From Balamuthia mandrillaris (lineage: Eukaryota > Discosea > Longamoebia > Balamuthiidae), in NCBI GenBank assembly GCA_031835245.1, contig JAVKOQ010000159.1, forward strand, positions 1-50,000: 50,000 nt of DNA. The letters run 5' to 3'. The notes beneath the pieces are model-generated. The model had not been told where the DNA came from, made no database searches, and was given only the letters and a program-made list of their open reading frames with translations. Shown in pieces: positions 1 to 11,589 of the stretch (positions are counted from its first letter, which is position 1; each line of letters opens with the position of its first letter). The position numbers and the translations under genes were made by a program.

Positions 1-1473
1 TGCTGTTGCTCTTCAGATAGTGGTTCGGTAGCAGCCGAAGTAGCCGAAGCAGAAGTAGCAGCAGAGGATTGTCTCCTTCCTCTCGGCTGTCGACTGCTAC
101 TGCGACGACTGCTACCGTAGTCGTCATCCTCGCTGTCATCCTCCAGCTGAAGCTCTTCGTCCTCTTCTTCCTCCATATCTTCCTCTTCCTCTTCCTCTGA
201 ATTCATTTCTTCATAGTCCGCAAGTCTTTGGGTAGGCTTTCTTTGTCTTCTTTCTCTCTGCCTCGGTACAAAGCTCTTGGCAGAGGAATTTGGAATAAAC
301 TCATCATCCTCCGATGCCTTCGCTGTTGTTCTCTCCCTGCCTCGTCTACCATCTTGGGCTGTTGGCGTCGTCATCATTGTGCCGTAAGGAGAAATAGGAG
401 CAGGAGAAGAAGTAAATGAAGTGGCATATCTCTGCGGTGCAGGCGAGGAATACTGCGAGTTGAGAGAGGGAGGGACACTTTGTGGCGAGTTGGCGTTGGA
501 TGGTGTGTAACGAAAAGAAGAGAAAGAAGATGGACTGGCAAAGTTTGGCACTCTTCCTCTGCCCGCGCTACTTGCTCCCGTTGCTGGTGCTCTGGGCATC
601 GTTACAGGAGATGTTAGGGGAACAGGCGAAGACGCGGAGCCCATCATCATCCTCGATGATGACGGGGAGGTGGGTGGCCTCATCTGATAACTGCTCATAA
701 AAGAGGATCCAGAAGCGGAAGAGGAAGCAGGGGAGGAGGAAGAAGGCGAAGAGGCCACAACAAAAGAATAAGGTGGAGCTCCTGGAGCAGCAGAAGTAGG
801 GTAATGATGATGATGAGAAGAGGAAGTAGTTGGTGCGCCAGAAGACAGAGGAATGGTGTTTGTGTAAGTTTGTGGCGATGAAGATAGAGGTTGGGCATAG
901 CCGGGATGAGAGTGAGGAGCAGGAGGATGAGCGTGAGAGTGAGGGTGATGTTGAGAAACAGGAGGTTGCTGTTGAGTTGGATAGGGGTGAGGAGGCATTG
1001 ATGACCGTGTTGGGGATGCATTTGTAGGGCCGCCACCACTCGGAGTACCGCCACTACCGCTAGTTGGAGGAGGAGCGTGGTATTGAGGTTGTTGCGGATG
1101 GGGATGGTGTTGGGGTTGTTGGTGATGTGTGGAGACAAAGGCCTGGACGTGACGATTACGTTGGTGTTGAAGATGTTGGTAGTGTTGTTGGAGAAGATTC
1201 ACTCCTGTTGGGGAAGAAGACGAAGGAGGTGATGGAGCAGATGGCTGGTGTTGAATGTGTGGCAGTGGTACCGAAGAAGTTATGCGTTGCTGTTGTGATG
1301 GTGGATGAGAGGGAGATGAGGAGGGATACGGCGGAGGGGGGCGTCCCTCCCTTCCTTCCCCTAATGGAGTCACCATAACGTTCATAGCTGGCGCAGACGC
1401 GCTGTTGCAAAGAAAAAAGTGAGAAGAAGGTAGAGAAAAGAAGAGAAGACGCGAGACGCAGAGAAGCAGAGAA

Positions 1474-1516
<43 letters not shown>

Positions 1517-1673
1517 ATAACAAGAAAGGGAAAGAGGGGGAGCAGAAACCAAACCTGGTTGGGGCTGTGGGGGAGGGTTGAAAGGCAACACGCGAGGATG
1601 GGTTCGTGTGGGCAGTGCCCGTGGCCGCAGGCGCGTGCGCGGAGGAATTTCCCGCATAGTTGTCACTGCTCAT
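1..1673 (-). CDS. Ser/Pro/His/Gln-rich low-complexity protein, 3' end outside the window
   Basis: I do not recognise the family. The start ATG is at 1671-1673 on the minus strand (MSSDNYAGNSSAH). Exon 1 is 1555-1673 and exon 2 runs from 1401 to the left edge with no stop. The intron 1402-1554 has GT-AG ends and a (CT)n tract on the sense strand. The product is rich in Ser, Pro, His and Gln and contains a short His run. It ends inside the window with a basic stretch (RQRERRQRKPTQRLADYEE), an acidic Glu/Asp block and an Arg/Ser-rich patch. This composition is common in nuclear or chromatin-associated proteins, but that role is only inference. Several large shadow reading frames on both strands come from the same biased composition. 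The gene is divergent from the TDP2-like gene and shares its 5' flank, which holds a nested palindrome and a TGACGTCA site. Confidence 0.7.
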
Positions 1674-2173
1674 CTCCAACGATCCACGTTCTGTGCAGTG
1701 TGGATGAGAAAGATCAGAAATAGATGAAGATTGATTGGCTATTTTTTTTTAAAGATTAGAGAACTGTCTGCTACCTAACTAATCGGCAAGTACGCTGGCA
1801 CGCTGAAGGCGACTCTTTGGGAGTGAAAGGGAGAATCTTTTGTTTCCAACAAAAAAAGAAAAAATAATAATAAATAAAAGATTATTTTTTCACCACAGAC
1901 AGGAAGGGTAAAAGAGGAAGAGAGCCGCTTCTACTTCCCCCCCTTTTTTTTTTAATGCTGGAAAAAAAATAATCTCTCCACCAAAAAAAATTTTTTTTTG
2001 GTTGCAGGTAAATCTTTTTTTTTTTTGGAAAATGGGAGGGCAGGAAAAAAAAGGAGTGTTTGAATCTTGGCCACTCCCCAAAGGGTCCAGTTTTTTTTTT
2101 CAACCTTGTCTTTCCTTCTCCTTTTCTTCTTCTCTCTATTTTTTTTTGTCAAGCAGTTTTGCTGGTCTTCCAT

Positions 2174-2207
2174 TGGCGGGAAATAGTGTCGACACGACTT
2201 CCCGCCA
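2174..2207. promoter_or_regulatory. Nested palindrome: facing E2F-like sites around GTGTCGACAC
   Basis: TGGCGGGAA at 2174-2182 faces TTCCCGCCA at 2199-2207, a perfect 9-bp inverted pair. Midway lies a 10-bp palindrome GTGTCGACAC. The outer arms match the E2F/DP consensus core (GGCGGGAA or TTCCCGCC). The centre carries the GTCGAC motif that recurs in other intergenic regions of this window. Regulation by E2F is inference from the motif. Confidence 0.5.
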
Positions 2208-2249
2208 CTTTTTTTCCCCTGAACCCACAATGGAAAAGCGACAGATAAA

Positions 2250-2257
2250 TGACGTCA
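2250..2257. promoter_or_regulatory. CRE/ATF-type site TGACGTCA
   Basis: A perfect 8-bp palindrome TGACGTCA, the consensus for CREB/ATF-type bZIP factors. Identical octamers occur at 15131, 20099, 20155 and 20174, always in short gaps upstream of predicted genes. Confidence 0.45.
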
Positions 2258-2499
2258 CACAAGAATTTTAGTTATGACAATAATTTTTTCGGGTCGTCGT
2301 GAAAGGCATTACAGCTTCTCTTAATCTTTAAAAGGGCGAAAAGGAAGCGGCAATGATGGTGCCTCTTTGGTGAAAACTAGAAAAAGGCCAAATGCCCGCC
2401 AGCCTGTCCTTGTCCTAACACATCACACACACACACGCACACACATAGCTTTTCATCCAAAACGATTGTTTTTTTTTTGTCAGCCAGACAATTCGAACC

Positions 2500-3699
2500 A
2501 TGCTTGCAGGAATCACGGGCTTTGATAAACACCGGCTGAGAAGGACGGAGACAGTGGTTGTGACGAGGGACGGGAGGCGCTTCCTGGAGAGGCGGGCGGA
2601 GAACGGCGAGGTGACAAAGGAGCAAGTGGGAGAGGACTGCCTTCCTCAGTTCCTACGCGACCAGGAGCAGGGCATCAGCCGGCTGCGCCCTCGTCGGTAT
2701 GTTTTCGCCTTTGCTTCAGTGTGGACGTCGCTCTGCCTTTCCACTGAAAAAAATAAACGCTTTACGCAACCAAACAGGTGGAGCGAGGCTGACAGGGAGT
2801 GGAAAGACGTATCCGCTTCATGCGATAAGGATCATGTGGCGATGAAAGGCGATGCAACGTTGCGGTTTGTGACCTACAACGTGTGGTTCGCAGAGCAGGC
2901 TTGGCAGGAACGTGCCCTTGCCTTGTTCCGTGAGGTTCAAAGCAGGGACCCACACGTTGTGTGCCTGCAGGAGGTAACTCCTCGATTCTTGGAGCTTCTA
3001 CTGAAGCAAACGTGGGTCAGAGAGCATTACTTTGTCTCCGACAGTACCGGGGTTACTGTACGTCCTTATCTTCCGCTCTGTCCTCAGTGTTTTGTGCATG
3101 TAGTTGATTGTTATTCTCGTCGTGTGTTACTGTTGTTGAACGAATGCCAAACCACACAGGTCGTGCCCTATGGCGTCTTGATGCTCTCCAAATGGCCGAT
3201 GCAAGAGCTATGGCTGCAGTCCTTACCCACCGCAATGGGCCGTCGAGCCCTGTTCGCTGACCTTGCAGCACCCTTGCCCTCCGCTTCCCAAAAGCTCATT
3301 CGAGTGGCGACGGTTCACCTGGAAAGTATGGCCAGCCGCGACGTTCGCAAGCAACAACTGGGCATCATCTTTCCTTCCTTGGAGGCGGTCGATGCCTCCG
3401 CAGAGGGGTCATGGTTCATGGGTGACTTCAACTTTGGCGCCCACACTCCGGAGAACGAGGACAACTTAAGCCTAAGCCCATCTTTTGTGGACGTGTGGCC
3501 CGAGCTGCGGCCAGAAGAGGAAGGCCACACCATGCCCGAGTTTGACCGCATCGACCGAGTGTTGGTGCGATCGGCATTGTGGCGGCCGGTCGGCATAGAG
3601 ATGATCGGCACGGAGGAGATATCATCGCTGGCGGGGCAGAAGCTTCGCCCATCTGACCATTTGGGACTGTACTCTACGTTTGAAAGAACCGAAAGCTAA
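2500..3699 (+). CDS. TDP2-like endonuclease/exonuclease/phosphatase-family protein with beta-thymosin-like N-terminus
   Basis: Exons 2500-2696, 2778-3057 and 3160-3699 give 338 residues. Both introns are multiples of three without stops (81 and 102 nt), so the unspliced frame also reads through. The spliced product matches tyrosyl-DNA phosphodiesterase 2-like enzymes, which hydrolyse 5'-phosphotyrosyl DNA bonds left by topoisomerase II. All four motifs are present: TYNVWF, LQEVT, GDFNF and SDHLGL, supplying the expected Asn, Glu, Asp and His/Asp residues. PYGVLMLSKWP and VATVHLES also fit. The first residues (ITGFDKHRLRRTET) closely resemble the actin-binding core of beta-thymosin/WH2 motifs. 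The substrate could be another phosphodiester, because the EEP superfamily is broad. The start is the first ATG after the divergent promoter. Confidence 0.8.
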   Translation: MLAGITGFDKHRLRRTETVVVTRDGRRFLERRAENGEVTKEQVGEDCLPQFLRDQEQGISRLRPRRYVFAFASVWTSLCLSTEKNKRFTQPNRWSEADREWKDVSASCDKDHVAMKGDATLRFVTYNVWFAEQAWQERALALFREVQSRDPHVVCLQEVTPRFLELLLKQTWVREHYFVSDSTGVTVRPYLPLCPQCFVHVVDCYSRRVLLLLNECQTTQVVPYGVLMLSKWPMQELWLQSLPTAMGRRALFADLAAPLPSASQKLIRVATVHLESMASRDVRKQQLGIIFPSLEAVDASAEGSWFMGDFNFGAHTPENEDNLSLSPSFVDVWPELRPEEEGHTMPEFDRIDRVLVRSALWRPVGIEMIGTEEISSLAGQKLRPSDHLGLYSTFERTES

Positions 3700-3965
3700 G
3701 GAAAAAACAATAACAAAAAGAAGGAAAGGAAAGGAGAGGAAAGAAGGATTAAAAAGTGATCAAAAAGAATATACGACAACCTGGATTCGAACCAGAGTCC
3801 AAAGTGGTTTTTGCCGACAAAAATAATTTGTCGACAATTTTATATGTCGACGCCTGAGAAAAATTTGTTGCCTCCCGAACGCCCCAGTTCGACTCTTACT
3901 TCCATCCATTTTGTTTTCCAAGAAAAGCTGTCGACAAAGCAACAAAAAAAAAGAGAGAGACAGAG
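3700..3965. other. Intergenic gap with tRNA-like T-arm and GTCGAC motifs
   Basis: No protein gene. GTCGAC occurs at 3830, 3846 and 3930, upstream of ALAD. On the minus strand 3774-3833 there is a canonical T-arm (5-bp stem, TTCGAAT loop) placed directly before half of a 6-bp terminal stem CGACAA/TTGTCG. There is no room for a normal D-arm, so this is at best a tRNA relic or a tRNA-like element. Confidence 0.35.
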
Positions 3966-5412
<1,447 letters not shown>

Positions 5413-5483
5413 CCCAACCCTTTTTTTTTTTTTGAAAGAATACAGCACGAGAAGAACCGAACGACACCACGAGAGAAGAGAGA

Positions 5484-5496
5484 GCGAGAGAAGCCC

Positions 5497-5549
<53 letters not shown>

Positions 5550-5625
5550 GCTAACCATTCTTTTGTTTTGTGTTGTGATAGCTTCCTCGTCATTGCCACA
5601 AGAGAGAGAGAGAGAGAGAGAAGGG
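5484..5625 (+). repeat. Two (GA)n microsatellites between ALAD and the RIB7-like gene
   Basis: GA dinucleotide tracts lie around 5500-5547 and 5602-5624. They are purine on the plus strand although both flanking genes are plus-strand. This is the clearest exception to the sense-strand pyrimidine rule seen in introns here. Confidence 0.9.
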
Positions 5626-5725
5626 CAGGGAAGGGCAATCTCCTTCATTCGTGTAATGTGTACTCTTCGTTCTTCCCAGGCTTGGTGCTGACGTAGGTCT
5701 GGGGGGAGAAGAACAGGAAGAGGGC

Positions 5726-7671
5726 ATGTTGGAGGTGCGGCCACGCTTTGCCGAGTTTTCCAAGGAGGAGGTGCCGCTGGGCGAGGTGTTGGAGTTTTAT
5801 GCATTACCCCCTGAGAGGGAGGATGAGAGCGTTCCTTCGGATCGTCCTTACACTTGGTCCATGGCGGTTTGAATTTTTTTAAAAAAACACTTTCTTTCTG
5901 TAGTTCTTGCTTGCTTTGTTTCTCATATTTTCTTTTTTTTTTCTGCTTCTTCCTCGCTCCTTCTCCTCCTCTTCTTCTTGTTCTTGTTCTTCTTGTTTTT
6001 CTTCTTTCTTCTTTCTTCTTTCTTCTTTCTTCTCTTCTCTCTTCTCTCTTCTTGTACTTTCTCTTTCTTCTTTCTTCTTTCTTCTTTCTTCTTTCTTCTT
6101 TCTTCTTTCTTCTTTCTTCTTTCTTCTTTCTTCTTTCTTCTTTCTTATTTCTTATTTCTTCTTTCTTCTTTCTTCTTTCTTCTTTCTTCTTTCTTCTTGT
6201 TCTTCTTCTGTCTTCTTTCTTCTTTCTTCTTTCTTCTTTCTTCTTTCTTCTTTCTTCTTTCTTCTTTCTTTTCTTCTTGTTCTTCTTGTTCTTCTTGTTC
6301 TTCTTCTGTCTTCTTTCTTCTTTCTTCTTTCTTCTTTCTTCTTGTTCTTCTTGTTCTTCTTCTTTCTTCTTTCTTCTTTCTTCTCTCTTCTGAAACAACA
6401 AAGGTATCATCTGTGGATGGCGTAACAACGTTTGGTGAGAACCCAAACTCAACGAAAGAGATAGCCATGTGCCATGTCCCTGCCTCTGGCAGCGGTGCGG
6501 ACTGGCGGCTGCTTTGTGCTGGCTGGATGTTTGCTGATGCTGTACTGCTTTTGTTTTTGTTCTTGTTCTTGTTCTTCTTCTTCTTCTCCTTGTTCTTCTT
6601 CTTCTTCTTCTTCTTGTTCTTGTTCTTCTTGTTCTTCTTCTTCTTCTTCTTCTTGTTCTTGTTCTTCTTGTTCTTCTTCTTCTTCTTCTTCTTCTTCTTC
6701 TTCTTCTTCTTCTTCTTCTTCTTCTTTCTTCTTCTTCTTCTTCTTGTTTTTGTTTCTTGTTCTTATTGTTCTTGTTCTTGTTCTTCTTGTTCTTGTTATT
6801 CTTGTTCTTCTTCTTCTTGTTCTTCTTCTTCTTGTTATTCTTGTTCTTCTTCTTCCTTCTCCTCCTCCTCCTCCTCTTCTTGTTTCTGTTCTTTTTCTGC
6901 AAGCGCGTCTTATCTTCTCTCTTACTTCTTCTCTGCATCTTCATTAAAAAAAAGGTTTTAGGTTCAGGAGAGATTCTGCGCCAAGAACCAAAAGACTTGC
7001 TATGGATCCCCACTCAACCAGAGTTCCTTGAATATCGGGCCAACCACCTCCACAAGCAACACTCTTTTCCCATTCAAGTCATCCTCACTGCCAGCGGAGA
7101 CATTCCCATCGCAGATAAGGATCGTCCGATGTTTCAACGCTCTGACCTGAAGACCCTCATTCTCACAACCCCAACTGGCAAGCATCGCATCGAACGTTCT
7201 CTTAGTGAGTCTTCCTCTGGACTCTCATTAGCTATCTTGGAAGAGCAACACAACACTCACGTTCATGTACTCTCTTCATCTTCGTCTTCATCCTCATCCT
7301 CGTCTCCTTCTTCATCTTCATATTCTTTAACTTCTTCTTCATCTTCTTCTCCTTCTGCTTCTTCTTCTTTGTTGGATTTGAAGGAAGTTGTGAAGTACTT
7401 AAGAGAAGAAGGAGTAAAGTACTTAGACGTGACAGCAGGCAGCAAAGTCTTCTCCTCGATGATCCACCAAAAGTTGGTGGATGAATGCAGAGTGACCATA
7501 ACTGGGCAATTGGTCGGCCCTCTTTCTTCTTGTGGAGAACCTCGCCCACAACTCTTCGGGGGAAGGCACGTCTATACAGCAGAGAACAATCCGGTGTTAT
7601 CTTACGACGGGATAAGATTCTTTGGGAAGCACCATTTATTTGTGCGTTCTTCTGTAACGTATCGGCATTGA
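5726..7671 (+). CDS. RibD C-terminal/RIB7-like diaminopyrimidine reductase
   Basis: The product resembles the NADPH-dependent reductase of riboflavin synthesis (RIB7, or the C-terminal half of RibD), which has a dihydrofolate-reductase fold. Exons 5726-5866, 6404-6541 and 6955-7671 join in frame to 331 residues. Exon 1 ends RPYTWSMA and exon 2 begins VSSVDGVTTFGE, matching the family start (a Ser-x-Asp-Gly signature). FADA joined to VLGSGEIL recreates the conserved ADAVLVGxGT-like segment. Later blocks (PIQVILTASGDIP, LDVTAGSKVFSSMI) fit the nucleotide-binding and C-terminal core. A Ser-rich insertion lies at about 7271-7376. Both introns are almost wholly TTC/TTTC repeat. An upstream exon ending at the AG near 5688 is possible, so the start is provisional. 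Other DHFR-like reductases cannot be excluded. Confidence 0.75.
5895..6395 (+). repeat. TTTC/TTC pyrimidine array filling intron 1 of the RIB7-like gene
   Basis: About 500 nt of nearly pure pyrimidine on the sense strand, mainly TTTCTTC units with scattered TTG breaks. It directly precedes the 3' splice site at 6403. Its antisense frame creates a false 536-residue Lys/Arg/Glu ORF. Confidence 0.9.
6545..6885 (+). repeat. TTC/TTG array filling intron 2 of the RIB7-like gene
   Basis: A sense-strand pyrimidine array of TTC with interspersed TTGTTC units. It ends about 70 nt before the acceptor at 6954. Confidence 0.9.
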
Positions 7672-7737
7672 ATGGAGAACGTTTGTTTACACAGCGAAGT
7701 GTGGAAAATAAGAAAGAAACAGAGCAGCCAAAACCGC

Positions 7738-8700
7738 TTGCTCGCATTATCACAGAACAACAAGAGCCAACAACAACAGAGCAAGCACAGAGGAGAAGAG
7801 GAGGGGAAGGGGTCTCATGGCGGAGGAATAACAATCCTTCTCTCTCACCACCAACCCCCAATCCTGGCAGAATTGCATCTGTCCATCCACCGTGTTCTCG
7901 TATTGCCCTGTCTCGCTGCTGTCCCCCATGGCGCACTTTGTGGAAGGACCGAAGGCGCAGTCCCAACCCATGGGGTCTTGTTCTCCGTCCTCTGCATGAA
8001 AAGAGTTTAAAGATGAGAGACAGGAGGGATAAATAAAAAAGGAGAAGAGATGAGGGAACACACGGAGAGGATCCAAATAACAAGCATGAAACAGCTCTGA
8101 GCAGAAGGATGGACAAACGGCAATCACTCCTTCCTCCCAAGGATTGCCTTGTGAGGTGTAGTTGCTGAAGAACAGCCCCGCATTGTACTTGCATGGGGCA
8201 CAGTTCAAAAGTCCCAACAGCTCATGGCATTTGCCGGAGTAATCGTCTGTTGCATCGGGCTTGTAGCCACCGCTGCAAACCTTTCTTCGACAACAAGTTC
8301 TGCCATGATTGGCGTAAGAAACAAGCAAGACGTGAGAATAAAGATAGGAGACAAGACAAAGGAACGCGTACGCTTCACTGTGCCATGCGCAACAATCCTG
8401 AAAGCAGCATTCATGAGTGATGAACGAACGAAAGAAGAGGAGAAGGAAAGAGAGAAAGCGAGCAAGGTACCAAGTCGTTCTCTTCAGGAGAGTCAAGAAA
8501 GTAGCCATGATTGGCAGGACACATTCCATCCTTTGTCATGTCCTCATTCCCTGGATGAATGACCAACACCAGAACCGTGATGAACACCACCACCCCGAAC
8601 AAGGCCCCCACGAATGTGGACACTCCAAACAGTGTTTTCGGGTTGGAGAGGTGTTGGATGATGGGATGAGATGACGTAGGTGATGTCGTCTTTGATGTCT
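7738..8700 (-). repeat. Near-identical direct repeat, unit A (pairs with 9946-10900)
   Basis: From the 3' flank just below the stop codon up into exon 4, this block is nearly identical to 9946-10900, including introns and untranslated DNA. Upstream exons of the two genes are clearly diverged. This pattern indicates recent homogenisation rather than a single recent whole-gene duplication. Confidence 0.85.
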
Positions 8701-9730
8701 TTGTGGGTGAGGAAGAATCATCCATGTCATTGGCCAGCACAGCTGCAATAAACATTAACAATGTTAGCGTCAGTCTCCTTTGCACTGGTTCTTAATGCAG
8801 TGGGTTACAGAGAAGATGAAGCCAAAGCACGTAAATAAAGAAGAGCGAAGAAAGCAAAGATGAACGGAGAAGAGAAGGATAGAAGAAGAAGCAGGACTAG
8901 AAGAAACAAAGGAAGAAGAAGAAGAGACAAAGCAACAGGTCAAGATGAAACAGAAGAACAAGAAGCAAGGCAATCAAGGAGAAAAAAAAAACGAAGAACA
9001 AGAAGAACAAGAATAACAAAAGAAGAAAGAGAGAAGCAAGAAATGTACATACTCTGGTAATCAGGAATGTTTCCTATCTCTTTCCTGATCAACAGGGCCA
9101 ACAACGTGACCGTGGAGGCTTGCACTATCAAAAAGGCCAGCAAGCCGACCGTCAAAAGCCACTTGTACAGTTCGTAGCTGTCGCAGTCTTTGAACTCGGT
9201 CAGTTGAGGGGAGACGCGCTCGCTGAGCTCCATCCAGTCCGCACAGCGTTGCTGGTAGGAGGAGAACCACAAGAGGATCCAAATGCTCCCCGTGAACAGG
9301 TAGAATACATAGTAGAAGAAGCACTATAGGACACCTCATTGAGAAAGGAACAACAGGAAAGAAAGACAGACGTGGAAATAAAGAGTGAAACGTACAGAGA
9401 CGAGGCAGCTGAGGCATAAAGGAGGTCTAAGCCAAGCGCTCACGGCGAACAAGACGGAAAAGACCGCGGTGAAGGCTCCCAACAAAGCGGTTCCTAAGGT
9501 GTCAAGCGAGAACCAAACCACCACTCCCGACTGTATTCCGTCATGTTATGGTATGGAACATAAAAGTAAGCAAGTAAGCACAAAGATGACCTTCAAAGAA
9601 GAATGAAAAAGATGGAAACGGAAACAAACAAACAAAAAAAAAACATTACCAATTGATAAAAGACCAAAACGCCAGGCAAGATCTTGATTGCACACCGTTT
9701 CGCTTTGGAGACATCCACGCGAGGGGACAT
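7750..9730 (-). CDS. Multi-pass membrane protein with folate-receptor-like extracellular domain, copy A
   Basis: Seven exons (9650-9730, 9396-9530, 9053-9323, 8471-8742, 8372-8397, 8064-8299, 7750-7991) sum to 420 residues. The N-terminal half has four or five hydrophobic segments, for example LLGAFTAVFSVLFAVSAW, FFYYVFYLFTGSIWILLWF and FGVVVFITVLVLVI. A Cys-rich domain follows. Its order (CAPCKYNAGLFF, VCPSFCSELFHAC, GWDC...KCAMG, FCQDWG) matches the folate receptor family (Pfam Folate_rec). A C-terminal hydrophobic tail (LLFSSVLALLLLALVVL) ends the protein, as a last TM helix or a GPI signal. Exon 5 is a 26-nt microexon (8372-8397) encoding DCCAWHSE and is needed to keep frame. The name folate receptor is a family resemblance only; the ligand is unknown. 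The gene is a tandem duplicate of the next gene. Confidence 0.75.
8840..9045 (-). repeat. Intronic purine (plus) / TTC-rich (sense) tract, copy A gene
   Basis: Degenerate GAA-rich DNA on the plus strand, i.e. TTC-rich on the coding strand, in the intron between exons 3 and 4. The paralogous intron in copy B has a purer AAG array at 11007-11044. Confidence 0.75.
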
Positions 9731-9945
9731 GGTTTTTGTGTTTGTTGCGGTGGTGAGGCGAAGAGGTTTTTGTTTTTGTTTGAAAGGACCATGCAAGTTT
9801 TTTATTGTCTTATGGCGGTCATCATTAGCAATATATCCGTTTAGCCTTTTTACAACAAAATGAATGTACAATTCGCCTAAACCCAAAGACACCACGTGGG
9901 CAACAAGAACAACCAATGGTCTCGTTCATACATTAAGAATCTAGT

Positions 9946-10900
9946 TTGCTCGCATTATCACAGAACAACAAGAGCCAACAACAACAGAGCAAGCACAGAG
10001 GAGAAGAGGAGGGGAAGGGGTCTCATGGCGGAGGAATAACAATCCTTCTCTCTCACCACCAACCCCCAATCCTGGCAGAATTGCATCTGTCCATCCACCG
10101 TGTTCTCGTACTGCCCTGTCTCGCTGCTGTCCCCCATGGCGCACTTTGTGGAAGGACCGAAGGCGCAGTCCCAACCCATGGGGTCTTGTTCTCCGTCCCC
10201 TGGATGAAAAGAGTTTAAAGATGAGAGACAGGAGGGACAAATAAAAAGGAGAAGAGAAAGGGGAACATACGGAGAGGATCCAAATAACAAGCATGAAACA
10301 GCTCTGAGCAGAAGGATGGACAAACGGCAATCACTCCTTCCTCCCAAGGATTGCCTTGTGAGGTGTAGTTGCTGAAGAACAGCTCCGCATTGTACTTGCA
10401 TGGGGCACAGTTCAAAAGTCCCAACAGCTCATGGCATTTGTCGGGATAACCGCCTGTTGCATCGGGCTTGTAGCCATCTCTACAAACCTTTCTTCTACAA
10501 CAAGTTCTGTCATTATCAGAAAGACAAGACGTGAGAATTAACGATACGAGACAAAGAGAGAAATGGAGAGAAGGTTACGCTTCACTGTGCCATGCGCAAC
10601 AATCCTGAAAGCAGCATTCATGAGTGACGAACAAACGAAAAGAAGAAGGAAAGAGAGAAAGCGAGCAAGGTACCAAGTCGTTCTCTTCAGGAGAGTCAAG
10701 AAAGTAGCCATGATTGGCAGGACACATTCCATCCTTTGTCATGTCCTCATTCCCTGGATGAATGACCAACACCAGAACCGTGACGAACACCACCACTCCG
10801 AACAACGCCCCCACGAATGTGGACACCCCAAACAGTGTTTTCGGGTTGGAGAGGTGTTGGATGATGAGGTGAGATGGTGCAGGTGATGTCGTCTTTGTTG
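9946..10900 (-). repeat. Near-identical direct repeat, unit B (pairs with 7738-8700)
   Basis: Partner of the block at 7738-8700, spacing about 2.2 kb in the same orientation. Differences are scattered single bases and small indels, mostly in the introns. Exon sequence for the Cys-rich domain differs at only a few codons. Confidence 0.85.
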
Positions 10901-11499
10901 GTGAGGAAGAGATATCGTCGTCAATCTCTTTTACAGCTTTTTACGACGGATGCACAAACACGGGGTGAGATACAAAAAGATTGAAGAAAAAGTACACGTA
11001 AAAAGAAGAAGAAGAAGAAGAAGAAGAAGAAGAAGAAGAAGAAGAAAGCAAAAAAATGTAAGTGATGTGACACGAATGAAAGAGCAACAACAACAAACAG
11101 AAAAAGAATGAGAAGAGAGAAGCAATAACATACTCTGAAAATCAGGGATGTTTCCTGTCTCTTTCCTGATCAACATGACCAACAAAGCTATTGCGCCAAC
11201 CTGCACTCCCACAAAGACCAACAACCCTACCATCAACGCGATATATTTCACTACGGGAACGTCGCAGTCCTTGAACTCGGTGAGTTCGGGGGAAACGCGC
11301 TCGCTGAGCTCCATCCAGTCCTCACAGCGTTGCCGGTAGGAGGAGAACCACAAGAGGATCCAAATGCTCCCCGTGAGCAGGTAGAATACATAGTAGAAGA
11401 AGCACTATAGGACACCTCATTGAGAATAAATAAAAACACATTCACCCAAGAAAGAAAGAAAGAAAGAAACGATAAGAAAGAAAGAAAGAAAGAAACGAC

Positions 11500-11539
<40 letters not shown>

Positions 11540-11545
11540 AACGAC

Positions 11546-11589
<44 letters not shown>

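Larger units (their letters stand above)
1674..2499. promoter_or_regulatory. Divergent promoter region between the Ser/Pro-rich and TDP2-like genes
   Basis: No gene is seen here. Both neighbours start outward from this interval. It has many A and T runs, a nested palindrome at 2174-2207 and a CRE-like TGACGTCA at 2250-2257. A short (CA)n tract lies near 2424-2445. Small reading frames inside it are homopolymer-driven. Confidence 0.5.
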
